Position numbers and translations under genes: made by a program. The notes under the pieces are model-generated. The model was not told the DNA's origin, ran no database searches, and saw only the letters and a program-made list of their open reading frames with translations. Shown here one piece after another: positions 1 through 8,055 of a DNA stretch of 14,933 nucleotides; within the stretch, counting starts at the first letter, position 1, and every line of letters begins with the position of its first letter. The DNA lies in contig DAHC01000001.1 in assembly GCA_002498375.1 (NCBI GenBank), positions 26,520-41,452 of the forward strand, given 5' to 3'. This DNA comes from Methanocorpusculum sp. UBA424 (GTDB taxonomy: Archaea; Halobacteriota; Methanomicrobia; Methanomicrobiales; Methanocorpusculaceae).

Positions 1-3
1 TTA

Positions 4-99
4 GAATACGTGGAAAACCACTGTGAAACTTGGAAATACCAGTTGGGAAAGATGGAATATGTTTGGAATACATGGAATACCACTGTGAAACTTGGGAAT
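4..99. repeat. Two-copy imperfect direct repeat at window edge
   Basis: Two 34-nt copies (4-37 and 66-99) agree at 31 of 34 positions and are offset by 62 nt. Both carry the core CCACTGTGAAACTTGG and a small dyad around TGG-N4-CCA. Short GGAATA words recur in between. No third copy follows to the right, and the left side is cut by the window start, so this may be the end of a longer array. The 62-nt offset resembles a CRISPR unit, but two copies are too few to call one. No credible gene lies in 1-249. Confidence 0.6.
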
Positions 100-249
100 T
101 TATGTCTGAAAAATGCCAAACCCGTTATTATAACTTTGATACCCTCTATTCTGGTTTATATTCTGTACTTTTTGCACTGTTCTAATACATTGTCGGACAG
201 CACGGTTCTAGGTGTTCTGTAAGAGAAGATTACGATTGAGAATTTGCGC

Positions 250-1125
250 TTAATCGCAAGACATCTCTTTTCCGCTGAGGTGGAGTGCATATTCCCCGGA
301 TGGAGTGATAACGAACAGCATTTTTCGTCCTGATTTTCCTTTTGTAATGTATTTCTTATCTTCAATCATACCTTTGAGAATTGAATGATTCAGTCTCATA
401 AGTTTCCTACTCATATCGTTTCTAGTATTTTTATCCTGATATTTTCTTACTTTACTATATTCATCTTGATTTCTCTCAAATCCCTCTACTCCATGTTCTT
501 CAAGGACTTTGACTAGTTCTGATGATGAAACACCACCACCGTTTTTCTCATTATAGAGTTTTTGCAGAATCAGTGTCTCTACCTCATTAGCCATAACAAA
601 TTGAAAGTTCGTGAAATTCGTGACTATGTTCTTTTTACAGATACTAACGCCGCAACGATATCGTTCATTTGTATCATCAAACACTCCATTGTCTTCGGCA
701 AATCGTTCAGAATGAACATAATAAACATCAATGCCATGTGCCATCCCGGCAAGTGTTGCTGCCACTGCCGCCAGCCTCCCTGAACCTGACATGTTGATAT
801 GGACTCTGCTTCCTTTTGCTAATTCAGTATAAATTATTGAGGATAATTCCTTTAAAAATGCAGTTAAATCAAATGTCATGGTTTTTCGGACTATCACATC
901 GATCTGTTTTTCTTTCATGAGATGGTCAGTAACCATTTGTGTGTAGTGCTCCTGTAATTCCTGCATACAGATATCACGATCACTTGTTCCATTACTGGAT
1001 CCCGCGCCGGAATCTACGATCAGATAGACACGATTCGCTTTTGCAGTGTCAAATGGACGAATTGCCCGCTCAAATTCATGTCCCAACGGAATTATATGGA
1101 CAATCTCCTCAATACCTGTTCCCAT
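250..1125 (-). CDS. CARF domain-winged HTH regulator (HFX_2341/DUF6293-like, Csa3-type)
   Basis: The 291-aa protein has a Rossmann-like CARF domain in about residues 1-145. It starts with a beta strand VHIIPLGHEFER (9-20), has a second strand RVYLIVDSG (32-40), and carries the ligand-loop signature INMSGSGRLAA (110-120) followed by GIDVYYV (131-137). In the family this loop reads like NxSxGTK and binds a nucleotide ligand. About residues 178-285 are a winged helix: helices around EVETLILQKL and SSELVKVLEE, then a wing ending KSGRKMLFVITPSGEYAL. It is therefore predicted to be a ligand-responsive DNA-binding regulator rather than a nuclease effector; no nuclease motif is visible. It is divergent from cas3, so the cas operon is a natural target. 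The ATG start at 1123-1125 gives the usual N-terminus; no clear Shine-Dalgarno precedes it. There is no Cas10 or other visible cyclic-oligoadenylate source in the window, so its ligand is unknown. Family assignment is from remembered motifs. Confidence 0.8.
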   Translation of the reverse strand: MGTGIEEIVHIIPLGHEFERAIRPFDTAKANRVYLIVDSGAGSSNGTSDRDICMQELQEHYTQMVTDHLMKEKQIDVIVRKTMTFDLTAFLKELSSIIYTELAKGSRVHINMSGSGRLAAVAATLAGMAHGIDVYYVHSERFAEDNGVFDDTNERYRCGVSICKKNIVTNFTNFQFVMANEVETLILQKLYNEKNGGGVSSSELVKVLEEHGVEGFERNQDEYSKVRKYQDKNTRNDMSRKLMRLNHSILKGMIEDKKYITKGKSGRKMLFVITPSGEYALHLSGKEMSCD

Positions 1126-1370
1126 GTATCAATGATTGTTTTATTCATTACATAACTATTGCTAATATATGAATAGAAGATAATTATGTTAAGAATGATA
1201 AGTTAGCATTATTTAATATCAGTCGGGAACAAATAGGCAACTATCATGTGGGATTTTACCACAGTTCAAATAATATCAATTCGGAATGCACTGAAAATGA
1301 TGGGTGTAAACATATTCCCACTTTTTTCATTGTGTGGTGTATTTATCGTAGAAGAAGGTGATTATTAGTT
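1126..1370. promoter_or_regulatory. Divergent promoter/operator region between CARF gene and cas3
   Basis: This 245-nt AT-rich gap should hold both promoters. For the minus-strand CARF gene, an archaeal TATA-like element lies at about 1162-1171 (TAATATAT on plus), about 45 nt before the ATG. It sits within an inverted repeat, TATTCAT (1142-1148) and ATGAATA (1169-1175). On the cas3 side there is a second dyad, TGTGG-N7-CCACA, at 1247-1263, and two similar AATATCA-led words at 1215 and 1272. A good ribosome site GGTGAT (1357-1362) lies 8 nt before the cas3 ATG. The dyads are candidate operators for the CARF-HTH protein; that link is inference. Confidence 0.45.
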
Positions 1371-3929
1371 ATGACTCAGAACACGTCCTATTCTCGTTAC
1401 TGGGGAAAAAAAGGGAGTGATGGGTCACATCATTTACTCATCTATCACTGCTTGGATGTGGCCGCCGTGGGAACTGCTCTTGTAAAAGCTGATCCACGTT
1501 TATCTGATATCTTTTATCAATATCCTCTCATTAAGAGTAATCCCCGTCTTTTGCCGTTTCTTCTTGTTTTACATGATGTGGGTAAATTTTCAAAACAATT
1601 CCAGGATAAAATTCAGAATAATGTAGATAATGGCGCGAGTCACACAGAGCCTGCCCTCTATCTTTTAAAAGATTCTCTTCTTGAAAATGGAGTCATCCAT
1701 CAGATGCTCCTTGAAAAAACCGGAGATCCTAAAGAGGTTAAGATGATGACATCTCATCTCCTAATTCTCATTGAAGCAATAGCCGGACATCATGGAAAAC
1801 CGGTTTCCAAAGATGCTCTGAGGGGTGATCAAAGTCTTTCCGATTTTGGGAAAGCAAATTTATCTGATGCAAACAGGTTTATTGCTGAGGTATGTACGCT
1901 TTTCCTTTCGGAACTTACCGTCCCGGAGACCTCCAAAGAGCAGACAAGGACACTGTCCTGGCTTGTTGCTGGTGTTTGTGTTGTGGCAGACTGGGTCGCG
2001 TCGAATCCACTGTATTTCACGTGGAAAGAGGAGGAGGGTTCCCTCTCCGTGTACTGGAGTCAGTCATTTTTGCGTGCGGAGGAGGTTCTTCCCCATACTG
2101 GTCTGATACCTTCTCCGGTTTCCGATCTGAATTCCACAAAGGAGTTGTTTGGCTTCAGCCCCCGCCCCCTTCAGGCGTGTATTGAGTCGCTTACCGTTTC
2201 CCGTGGTCCGAATCTCTATATTATCGAAGAGTCGACCGGCGGCGGAAAAACGGAAGCTGCGCTAGTTCTTGCTCACAAGCTGATGACTGAGGGTTGCGGG
2301 GACGGATTTTATATAGCTCTTCCAACTATGGCAACTTCCAATGCAATGTATGAACGGATTACTGGAAACAGTGCGGGCGTCCCACTCTACAAAAACCTCT
2401 ATGCGGGAGAGTTTCCGGTATCTCTTGTTCTGGCTCACGGACATACGATTCTTTCAAAAACATATCAGGATTTCCTTGGGAAGTCCGAGAACGACAATCC
2501 AGAAACCTGGATGTATGATAATAATAAAAAAGCTCTTCTCGCGTCGGTTGGGGTCGGGACTATTGATCAGGTTCTGATGGGAGTCTTGCCATGGAAGCAT
2601 CAGTCAATGCGTATCCTGGGCTGCGTCAGAAACGTTTTGATTGTTGATGAGGTCCATGCTTATGATTCGTATATGAACAGCCTGTTGGAAAATCTTCTTT
2701 CCTATCATAAGACATGTGGGGGTTCTGCGGTTCTGCTTTCCGCCACTATTCCAAAGACGTTGAAGAAAAGGCTCGTTTCGATTTATACAGATAAGGCCGA
2801 GCTTCCAGAAATATCGGCATACCCTCTCATTACTCAGGTGAATGGTTATGGTGAATTTTCCGAGAGTTTTGTACCCCCGTCTCCTGAAAAGTATGTGTCG
2901 GTTCAGCTTGTTCATCATGCTTCTGCTGTAATAGACAGGCTGGTTAAGATTGCTGAGGCGGGAGGATGTGCCTGCTGGATCCGGAACACGGTTATGGATG
3001 CGGTCGAAGCGTATCAGATTCTGAAAGAGAAAACGAGTCTGCCTGTTCATCTTTTTCATGCAAGGTTTGCCATGGGTGACCGGTTGAATCGGGAGAATGA
3101 GGTTCTCAGGTTGTTTGGGAAGTCATCTGCACCGAACGAACGGCGTGGACAGATTCTTGTCGCGACACAGGTCGTAGAACAGTCGCTTGATCTGGATTTT
3201 GACTTTATGGTGTCTGATCTTGCTCCAATTGATTTGATTGTTCAGCGTGCAGGGAGATTGTGGAGACATGAGAGAGTCCGTCCTGCAGGGATTGCGTTCC
3301 CTGAGTTTCTGCTTCTTTCCCCGGATCCTTCAGGAGAAGTTTCTGAAGACTGGTATTCTTCCATGTTTGAACGCGGTGGGTACGTGTATCCTGAACACGG
3401 GAAGCTCTGGATGACGTCCCGTCTTCTTATGGATATGGGCGGTTTTTCTATGCCAAAGGATGCCCGGTTCCTTATCGATTCTGTGTATTCCGAGAACGAG
3501 GATAACATTCCCGCTTCTCTGCATGAGCATGACCGCAAATCAGCTTTGGAAATGAAAATTTCGGGAGCTCATGCTGATTCGGTATCTCTGAATTTTAAGA
3601 GAGGATACCAGGATGGGGATGCCTGGTCTTCCGGGGAGCCTGCTTTGACCCGTGAGGGTGAGCAGACCGTCCTTCTTGAACTTTGGAAAGAAGACGGTGG
3701 AAAGGAGCAACTTTGGTTTAATGGAGTTGAACATGGTGATTTTCTGAGCCGTGTGACTGTATCTGCCCGGAAAATTCCTGCAAAAGTGAGGAGTTCCGTC
3801 CCGAAGGAAGATGATACGATACGGATCGTTTTCAGGAACGAGGGGACGGTGTGGATCCCGGTTGATCCTGTTCTTAAAGCGTCCGGTATTTTTTATTCGA
3901 AGATGGAGGGGCTTGTGTTCCCTAAATAG
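1371..3929 (+). CDS. cas3: Cas3 HD nuclease-helicase (type I-E)
   Basis: The 852-aa protein is close to the usual I-E Cas3 length and appears full length. The N-terminal HD nuclease shows H26 (YHCLDVA), H68-D69 (LHDVGK), the GHHGKP segment (139-144) and D207 (VADWVAS). The SF2 helicase follows: Walker A STGGGKT (288-294), motif Ia ALPTMATSNAMYERI (316-330), DEVH (426-429), SAT (457-459), motif IV region FHARFAMGDR (562-571), and VVEQSLDLDFD then QRAGRLWRH (625-633). A C-terminal domain of about 200 residues completes it. Cas3 is recruited by target-bound Cascade, nicks the displaced strand and unwinds DNA 3' to 5' while degrading it. ATG at 1371 has GGTGAT 8 nt upstream and leaves the first conserved motif, WGKKG, at residue 11. 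It is separated from cas8e by 100 nt, so the two may be regulated partly separately. Confidence 0.97.
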   Translation: MTQNTSYSRYWGKKGSDGSHHLLIYHCLDVAAVGTALVKADPRLSDIFYQYPLIKSNPRLLPFLLVLHDVGKFSKQFQDKIQNNVDNGASHTEPALYLLKDSLLENGVIHQMLLEKTGDPKEVKMMTSHLLILIEAIAGHHGKPVSKDALRGDQSLSDFGKANLSDANRFIAEVCTLFLSELTVPETSKEQTRTLSWLVAGVCVVADWVASNPLYFTWKEEEGSLSVYWSQSFLRAEEVLPHTGLIPSPVSDLNSTKELFGFSPRPLQACIESLTVSRGPNLYIIEESTGGGKTEAALVLAHKLMTEGCGDGFYIALPTMATSNAMYERITGNSAGVPLYKNLYAGEFPVSLVLAHGHTILSKTYQDFLGKSENDNPETWMYDNNKKALLASVGVGTIDQVLMGVLPWKHQSMRILGCVRNVLIVDEVHAYDSYMNSLLENLLSYHKTCGGSAVLLSATIPKTLKKRLVSIYTDKAELPEISAYPLITQVNGYGEFSESFVPPSPEKYVSVQLVHHASAVIDRLVKIAEAGGCACWIRNTVMDAVEAYQILKEKTSLPVHLFHARFAMGDRLNRENEVLRLFGKSSAPNERRGQILVATQVVEQSLDLDFDFMVSDLAPIDLIVQRAGRLWRHERVRPAGIAFPEFLLLSPDPSGEVSEDWYSSMFERGGYVYPEHGKLWMTSRLLMDMGGFSMPKDARFLIDSVYSENEDNIPASLHEHDRKSALEMKISGAHADSVSLNFKRGYQDGDAWSSGEPALTREGEQTVLLELWKEDGGKEQLWFNGVEHGDFLSRVTVSARKIPAKVRSSVPKEDDTIRIVFRNEGTVWIPVDPVLKASGIFYSKMEGLVFPK

Positions 3930-4029
3930 CACACAGCTCTTTCGATTCATGAGCAGAATACTCATGATAGTATCGATAGTTGACCAAACAGGTAATCTGG
4001 GTGTTTTGACACTCGGGAGGTAGTATAAT
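3930..4029 (+). promoter_or_regulatory. cas3-cas8e spacer with two hairpins and SD
   Basis: This 100-nt gap is the only sizeable break in the cas operon. It contains a perfect hairpin, TCATGAG-N7-CTCATGA (3947-3967), and a small one, GTGT-N4-ACAC (4001-4012), just before a strong ribosome site GGGAGGT (4015-4021) that serves the TTG start of cas8e. The equivalent gap in E. coli carries the Cascade promoter, so an internal promoter or attenuator is possible. I see no convincing TATA box. Confidence 0.4.
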
Positions 4030-5646
4030 TTGATAAATTTGCTTAGTGATCAATGGATTCCGGTTCAAAGGAAAGACGGCACACGTGAGATTATCTCACC
4101 GCTGGATCTCCTATCTGATTCTCCGGAAAATCCGGTGAAACGTATTGCTACTGTTCGTCCAGATTTTGACGGGGCTGTTTTGCAGTTTCTCATAGGTCTC
4201 TATCAGGTTCTTCTTTCACCGGAAGATACTGATGAGTGGAAAGAGCTGCTTGATTCTCCCCCGACAGTTGCCTCTCTCCAAAAGAGGATCGATCAGATTA
4301 AACCGGCATTCGTTCCTGATGGGGAAGACCACCGGTTTATGCAGGATTCGAGTGTTCGTGACACCGATGTCTGGGAAATTCAGAATCTCCTGATAGAGAT
4401 TAATAACACGCATTTCCTAAAAAAGGGAACAATCCAGCATCTTTGTCCGAAGTGTGCAGTTATGGCACTACTGACTCTTGAACTGAACTCTCCCAGCGGT
4501 GGACGTGGTCATATGACTTCCCTTCGCGGAGGGGGGCCACTTACTACTCTGGTATGCGTACCTGATGAACAGACAACGCTTTGGAATACTATCATTCTGA
4601 ATCTGATATCTACCGATATGTTCCCATCAAAGGGTGATTTAACTGTAAACGCCTCGGTCATTAAGATGATTTTCCCATGGCTTGGTATTCTTCCGAATTC
4701 AGAAGGTGGTGATGTTATTGTCCCAAAGGATATGCATCCATATCATGTGTATTGGAATGTTCCACGCAGGATTTTTCTGAACTTTGAGGATTCAACGTCT
4801 GGTCATTGTGATTTGTGCGGAGAAGAGAGTGAGGAGCTTCTTTCCAAATATTGGTCCCGTCCGAACGGTATTAAGTATGATTCCTGGACTCATCCGCTAA
4901 CACCGTATTATGTGAAGACGGATAAGACTGGAAATTTACATCTCCCGGTTCGGGGAAAAGAGGGAGGAGTCACATATGCAAACTGGATCGGCATTGTTAT
5001 GGGGTCAAAGGATACTGGGAGAATGCCTGCTTCGGTTGTTGCAACACTGCCCGACCGTTTGTATAAAGACCCCGAATATTCTGAGTTGAAGGTCAATGTC
5101 TTTGGGTATGTGACTGACAATGCAAAAGCACGTGCATGGCAGGAAGGAGTTCTCCCGACAATAACGGTTCCGAGTGAATTCCGGGCTGCTTTTCTCAGAG
5201 AGGCTGCTCAACTCGTATCTACAGCATCAGAGATTCTGTTCATTCTTATCTCTAGAATCAAGGATGGATACTCACGGGATACACGGAATATGAAGGGGGA
5301 TTTTTCTGAGGTGCGGGTTTCTTTCTGGCATCAAACGGAGTCAGCATTCTATTCGGCTCTGGAAAAGTTGACAATCTCGATTCCCGCTGATTCTTTACGG
5401 TCGGATGAACTACATCCGATGACAGATGAAGTGAAAAAAACCTGGCTGTCTGACGTACGGAGTGTAAGTCTCTCTTTGTTTAAAGAGCGGGTGAGTTTTC
5501 CAATGTATGGAGAAGCGGATCCCAGTCTTTCTGCAAAGGCAGAACTTGCTCTGAGGGGCTACCTTAGTACAAATAGTGCAAAAGTCTGTAAATCTCTTGG
5601 ACTTCCAGCTCCTGAAAAGATCAAAAAACCGAAGGTGAACAAATGA
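4030..5646 (+). CDS. cas8e: Cas8e (Cse1/CasA), Cascade large subunit
   Basis: The 538-aa protein opens with INLLSDQWIPV, the hallmark of Cse1 (E. coli CasA begins MNLLIDNWIPV). Two Cys pairs, C139-x2-C142 (CPKC) and C260-x2-C263 (CDLC), sit at the positions of the structural zinc site known in E. coli CasA. The conserved SGGRGHMTSLRGGGPLTTL stretch (156-174) is in the N-terminal half, and the C-terminal part is helical, as expected for the four-helix bundle. The protein recognises the PAM, helps open the target duplex and recruits Cas3. TTG at 4030 is chosen because it gives the canonical N-terminus and lies 8 nt after GGGAGGT. Its TGA overlaps the ATG of cas11 in an ATGA junction, indicating translational coupling. 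Confidence 0.95.
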   Translation: MINLLSDQWIPVQRKDGTREIISPLDLLSDSPENPVKRIATVRPDFDGAVLQFLIGLYQVLLSPEDTDEWKELLDSPPTVASLQKRIDQIKPAFVPDGEDHRFMQDSSVRDTDVWEIQNLLIEINNTHFLKKGTIQHLCPKCAVMALLTLELNSPSGGRGHMTSLRGGGPLTTLVCVPDEQTTLWNTIILNLISTDMFPSKGDLTVNASVIKMIFPWLGILPNSEGGDVIVPKDMHPYHVYWNVPRRIFLNFEDSTSGHCDLCGEESEELLSKYWSRPNGIKYDSWTHPLTPYYVKTDKTGNLHLPVRGKEGGVTYANWIGIVMGSKDTGRMPASVVATLPDRLYKDPEYSELKVNVFGYVTDNAKARAWQEGVLPTITVPSEFRAAFLREAAQLVSTASEILFILISRIKDGYSRDTRNMKGDFSEVRVSFWHQTESAFYSALEKLTISIPADSLRSDELHPMTDEVKKTWLSDVRSVSLSLFKERVSFPMYGEADPSLSAKAELALRGYLSTNSAKVCKSLGLPAPEKIKKPKVNK

Positions 5647-6146
5647 CTGATAATCAAAAAAATCTGCTGGATGGTGTTATGTCGTGGTGGCATACTATTC
5701 ATCCGGATAATGGATATGACCCTTATAATGGGGAGCGTGCAGAACTCCGCCGTTGTCATTCGACTTCGGATGTAATGTTCATTTCTGCGTATCATCTGCT
5801 TCTTGAAAAGACGAATGCAAATCGCGAGGATCCTATGCAGCTTCAATCACTTGCAACAGTCGCGCGGGTTCTTTCCTGGATTAGTGTGGAAGATACTCGA
5901 TCCTTTGCTGAGCAGCTTGCGACAAATGAACCACAATTTCAGCCGGTACGATTCCGTCGTCTGCTTGAAACAACAGAGTGGGACGAACTTGGTGTGCAGC
6001 TTATTCGAGCTCTTCAGTTTACGAAAAGAACGGGAAATCCCGCAGACCTCGCCAAGAGTATCATGAAGTGGAATCACGGTAGTTATGTGAAAGAGCACTG
6101 GGCTCTGGATTATTATCGGCATGCAAAAAATGAGAAAAAAGAGTAA
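5643..6146 (+). CDS. cas11e: Cas11e (Cse2/CasB), Cascade small subunit
   Basis: The 167-aa helical protein is the expected size (E. coli CasB is 160 aa) and sits in the invariant position between cas8e and cas7e. Family-like features are an N-terminal segment ending in DGVMSWWHTI, a RAELRRCHSTSDV stretch (28-40) and the C-terminal WALDYYRH (154-161). Two copies form the belly of Cascade and stabilise the crRNA-target hybrid and the displaced strand. It overlaps cas8e by 4 nt, and its TAA shares one base with a downstream ATG (TAATG). Assignment rests on position, size and these motifs. Confidence 0.9.
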   Translation: MTDNQKNLLDGVMSWWHTIHPDNGYDPYNGERAELRRCHSTSDVMFISAYHLLLEKTNANREDPMQLQSLATVARVLSWISVEDTRSFAEQLATNEPQFQPVRFRRLLETTEWDELGVQLIRALQFTKRTGNPADLAKSIMKWNHGSYVKEHWALDYYRHAKNEKKE

Positions 6147-6160
6147 TGGAGAATATTAAC

Positions 6161-7264
6161 ATGACAAACAACAATTCTGGAAGATTTGTGCAGATTCATG
6201 CACTTGTATCGTATCCCCCAAGCAACTTAAACCGCGATGACATGGGAAGACCAAAAACCGCAGTAATGGGAGGAAAACAGCGTCTTCGTATCTCGTCGCA
6301 GAGCATTAAGCGTGCGTGGAGAGAGAGTGAGTATTTCTCTGATGCGTTGTCAGGTCACGTGGGTTATCGGACGAAACTTCTTGGAGAACTGGTCAAAAGA
6401 GCTCTGGTTTCCGGCTGTACTCTTTCTGATACATTTAACGGGGTTTCCAATCCGGTAAATCCTCCAATGGATGAGAAAACTGCTATTAAATGGGCAAACC
6501 TGATTGCAAATGTATTTGCAAAGGTGAAAACTACCGATGGTCTGAAGTCGGAACAATTGGTTCATGTGAGCCATGATGAGATTTTGACGATCGATGTGTA
6601 TCTCGCAGAGATTGCAAAGGAAGGTCGTGCTCCGGCAGAAAAGGAACCCATTAAGCCCCTTCTCTGTAATCCTGTGACTGATGTGGATATTGCATTATTT
6701 GGTCGTATGATTGCTGATTCTTCAAAGAATTCTGTTGAAGCAGCTGCTCAGGTTGCTCACCCTATCACGATCCATCCGGTTGTTGTTGAGGATGATTATT
6801 TCACAGCGGTCGATGATCTCAATAAATCGGAGGAGATTGCCGGTGCAGGCCATCTTGGCGTATCTGAATATGGTGCGGGTGTTTTTTACACGTATGTCTG
6901 TGTGAACCGTGAACTTCTGATTGAGAATCTCGGGGGGAATGCCGAACTTGCGAATAAGGCAATTGGTTCCCTTATTGAATGTGTGGCAAAGATCGGTCCG
7001 AAGGGAAAGCAGAGTACATTTGCTTCCCGCGTGTACGCTTCATATCTTATGGTTGAGCAGGGGAATCAGCAGCCAAGATCTCTTGCGGCCGCGTTCATGT
7101 CTCCGCTGAAGACAGAAAATTTTGTTGCTGAAGGTATTTCCCGGCTGAAGACGGAGCGGGATAATATTGAGCGTGCATACGGTAAGTGTGCGGATGTTGT
7201 TTCCGAGATGAGTGTTCAAGAGGGAAAAGGTTCTCTTGCTGATGTTCTGGGGTCTGTGAGCTGA
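6161..7264 (+). CDS. cas7e: Cas7e (Cse4/CasC), Cascade backbone
   Basis: The protein is 367 aa from this start, near the 363 aa of E. coli CasC. It matches the family in QIHALVSYPPSNLNRDDM, GGKQRLRISSQSIKRAWR, DVDIALFGRM, AHPITIHPV, and the GAGHLGVSEYGAGVFYTY segment. Six copies of Cas7e bind the crRNA spacer and form the Cascade backbone. An upstream in-frame ATG at 6146 overlaps the cas11 stop and would add five residues, but it has no ribosome site. The ATG at 6161 has GGAG at 6148-6151 with 9-nt spacing and gives the usual N-terminal length, so I prefer it. cas5e follows after 5 nt. Confidence 0.95.
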   Translation: MTNNNSGRFVQIHALVSYPPSNLNRDDMGRPKTAVMGGKQRLRISSQSIKRAWRESEYFSDALSGHVGYRTKLLGELVKRALVSGCTLSDTFNGVSNPVNPPMDEKTAIKWANLIANVFAKVKTTDGLKSEQLVHVSHDEILTIDVYLAEIAKEGRAPAEKEPIKPLLCNPVTDVDIALFGRMIADSSKNSVEAAAQVAHPITIHPVVVEDDYFTAVDDLNKSEEIAGAGHLGVSEYGAGVFYTYVCVNRELLIENLGGNAELANKAIGSLIECVAKIGPKGKQSTFASRVYASYLMVEQGNQQPRSLAAAFMSPLKTENFVAEGISRLKTERDNIERAYGKCADVVSEMSVQEGKGSLADVLGSVS

Positions 7265-7269
7265 GTTTT

Positions 7270-8055
7270 ATGCAGGAGACAGAGTTTTTAGTGCTCCGTC
7301 TGTATGGTCCTCTTGCAGCGTGGGGTGATGTGGCAGTTGGAGAGGTGCGTCCAATTCTGACTCACCCAACAAAGTCTGCTCTTCTCGGTCTGCTTGGCGC
7401 TGCTCTTGGCGTAAGGCGTGATGAGGCAGAGCTACTTTCGCGGATGGCGGATTCCTACGGCTTTGCGGTTGCTTTGGAGGGAAGGGGTACCCGAATCAGG
7501 GATTTCCATACCGTTCAGTCAGCACCACAGAATAAAGAAAAGGAGTACGGATCGGGGTATATGATGAATCGTCAGCGTGAACTATCGATTCCAGTGAAAG
7601 ATATGGAGACCACTCTGACGTATCGGGATTATATCTGTGATGTAATTTATACTGCGGTAGTGTGGGTGAAGAACTCTGCTTCCGTGCCGTTTGATTTGTC
7701 GCATATATGTGACGCTCTGTGTGAGCCGGTGTTTGTTCCGTATCTCGGGCGGAAGTCATGCGTCTTGTCACGTCCGATGCAGCCGCAGATCGTGTCAGCC
7801 GGGGATCCTATGCAGGCTGTTTGTAAGGCTTCGTTTTACGGCGATTCTGCGAAATATTCGAGTGAGGGGAGGCTGTTTGTGTATCCCCGCACGTTTAAGG
7901 AAGAGGACCGGAGCGGACAGTTTTTGTTTGAAGGGGAGTGGAAGCTCGCCTCTTTTACCGAGGAGGTTTTCCGTGATGAGCCCAAGTCGAGAACGATTTG
8001 GCAGTTTGGCCCCCGTCGTGTGAAGCGGACGGCATTCTGCAGAGAGGGTGTCTAA
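7270..8055 (+). CDS. cas5e: Cas5e (CasD), crRNA 5'-handle subunit
   Basis: The 261-aa RAMP-fold protein has the diagnostic N-terminus LVLRLYGPLAAWGDVAVGE and the HPTKSALLGLLGAALGV helix (32-48), followed by RIRDFHTVQSAP. In Cascade, Cas5e caps the complex and holds the 5' handle of the crRNA (here AUGAACCG) next to Cas8e. The C-terminus, RRVKRTAFCREG, is basic. The TAA stop shares a base with the cas6e ATG (TAATG). It is slightly longer than E. coli CasD (224 aa), with no sign of fusion. Confidence 0.94.
   Translation: MQETEFLVLRLYGPLAAWGDVAVGEVRPILTHPTKSALLGLLGAALGVRRDEAELLSRMADSYGFAVALEGRGTRIRDFHTVQSAPQNKEKEYGSGYMMNRQRELSIPVKDMETTLTYRDYICDVIYTAVVWVKNSASVPFDLSHICDALCEPVFVPYLGRKSCVLSRPMQPQIVSAGDPMQAVCKASFYGDSAKYSSEGRLFVYPRTFKEEDRSGQFLFEGEWKLASFTEEVFRDEPKSRTIWQFGPRRVKRTAFCREGV

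Noticed and set aside
10..222. A 70-aa open frame with a hydrophobic segment at the left edge.
   Set aside because: It runs through the direct repeats, has no ribosome site and resembles no family.
1247..1260. TGTGGGATTTTACC resembles the repeat 3' part (GTGGGGATGAACC).
   Set aside because: No matching upstream stem strand exists, and the similarity is partial. It is better described as a plain dyad.
2604..3059. A 151-aa minus-strand frame within cas3.
   Set aside because: It lies wholly opposite conserved helicase motifs and is basic and low-complexity, so it is a shadow of cas3.
3916..3924. TGTTCCCTA at the 3' end of cas3 matches the start of the CRISPR repeat and could hint at a CreR/CreA-like pseudo-repeat RNA.
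   Set aside because: Only nine bases match. The stem and the ATGAACCG handle are not found after it, and a 9-mer match in a window this size is not rare.
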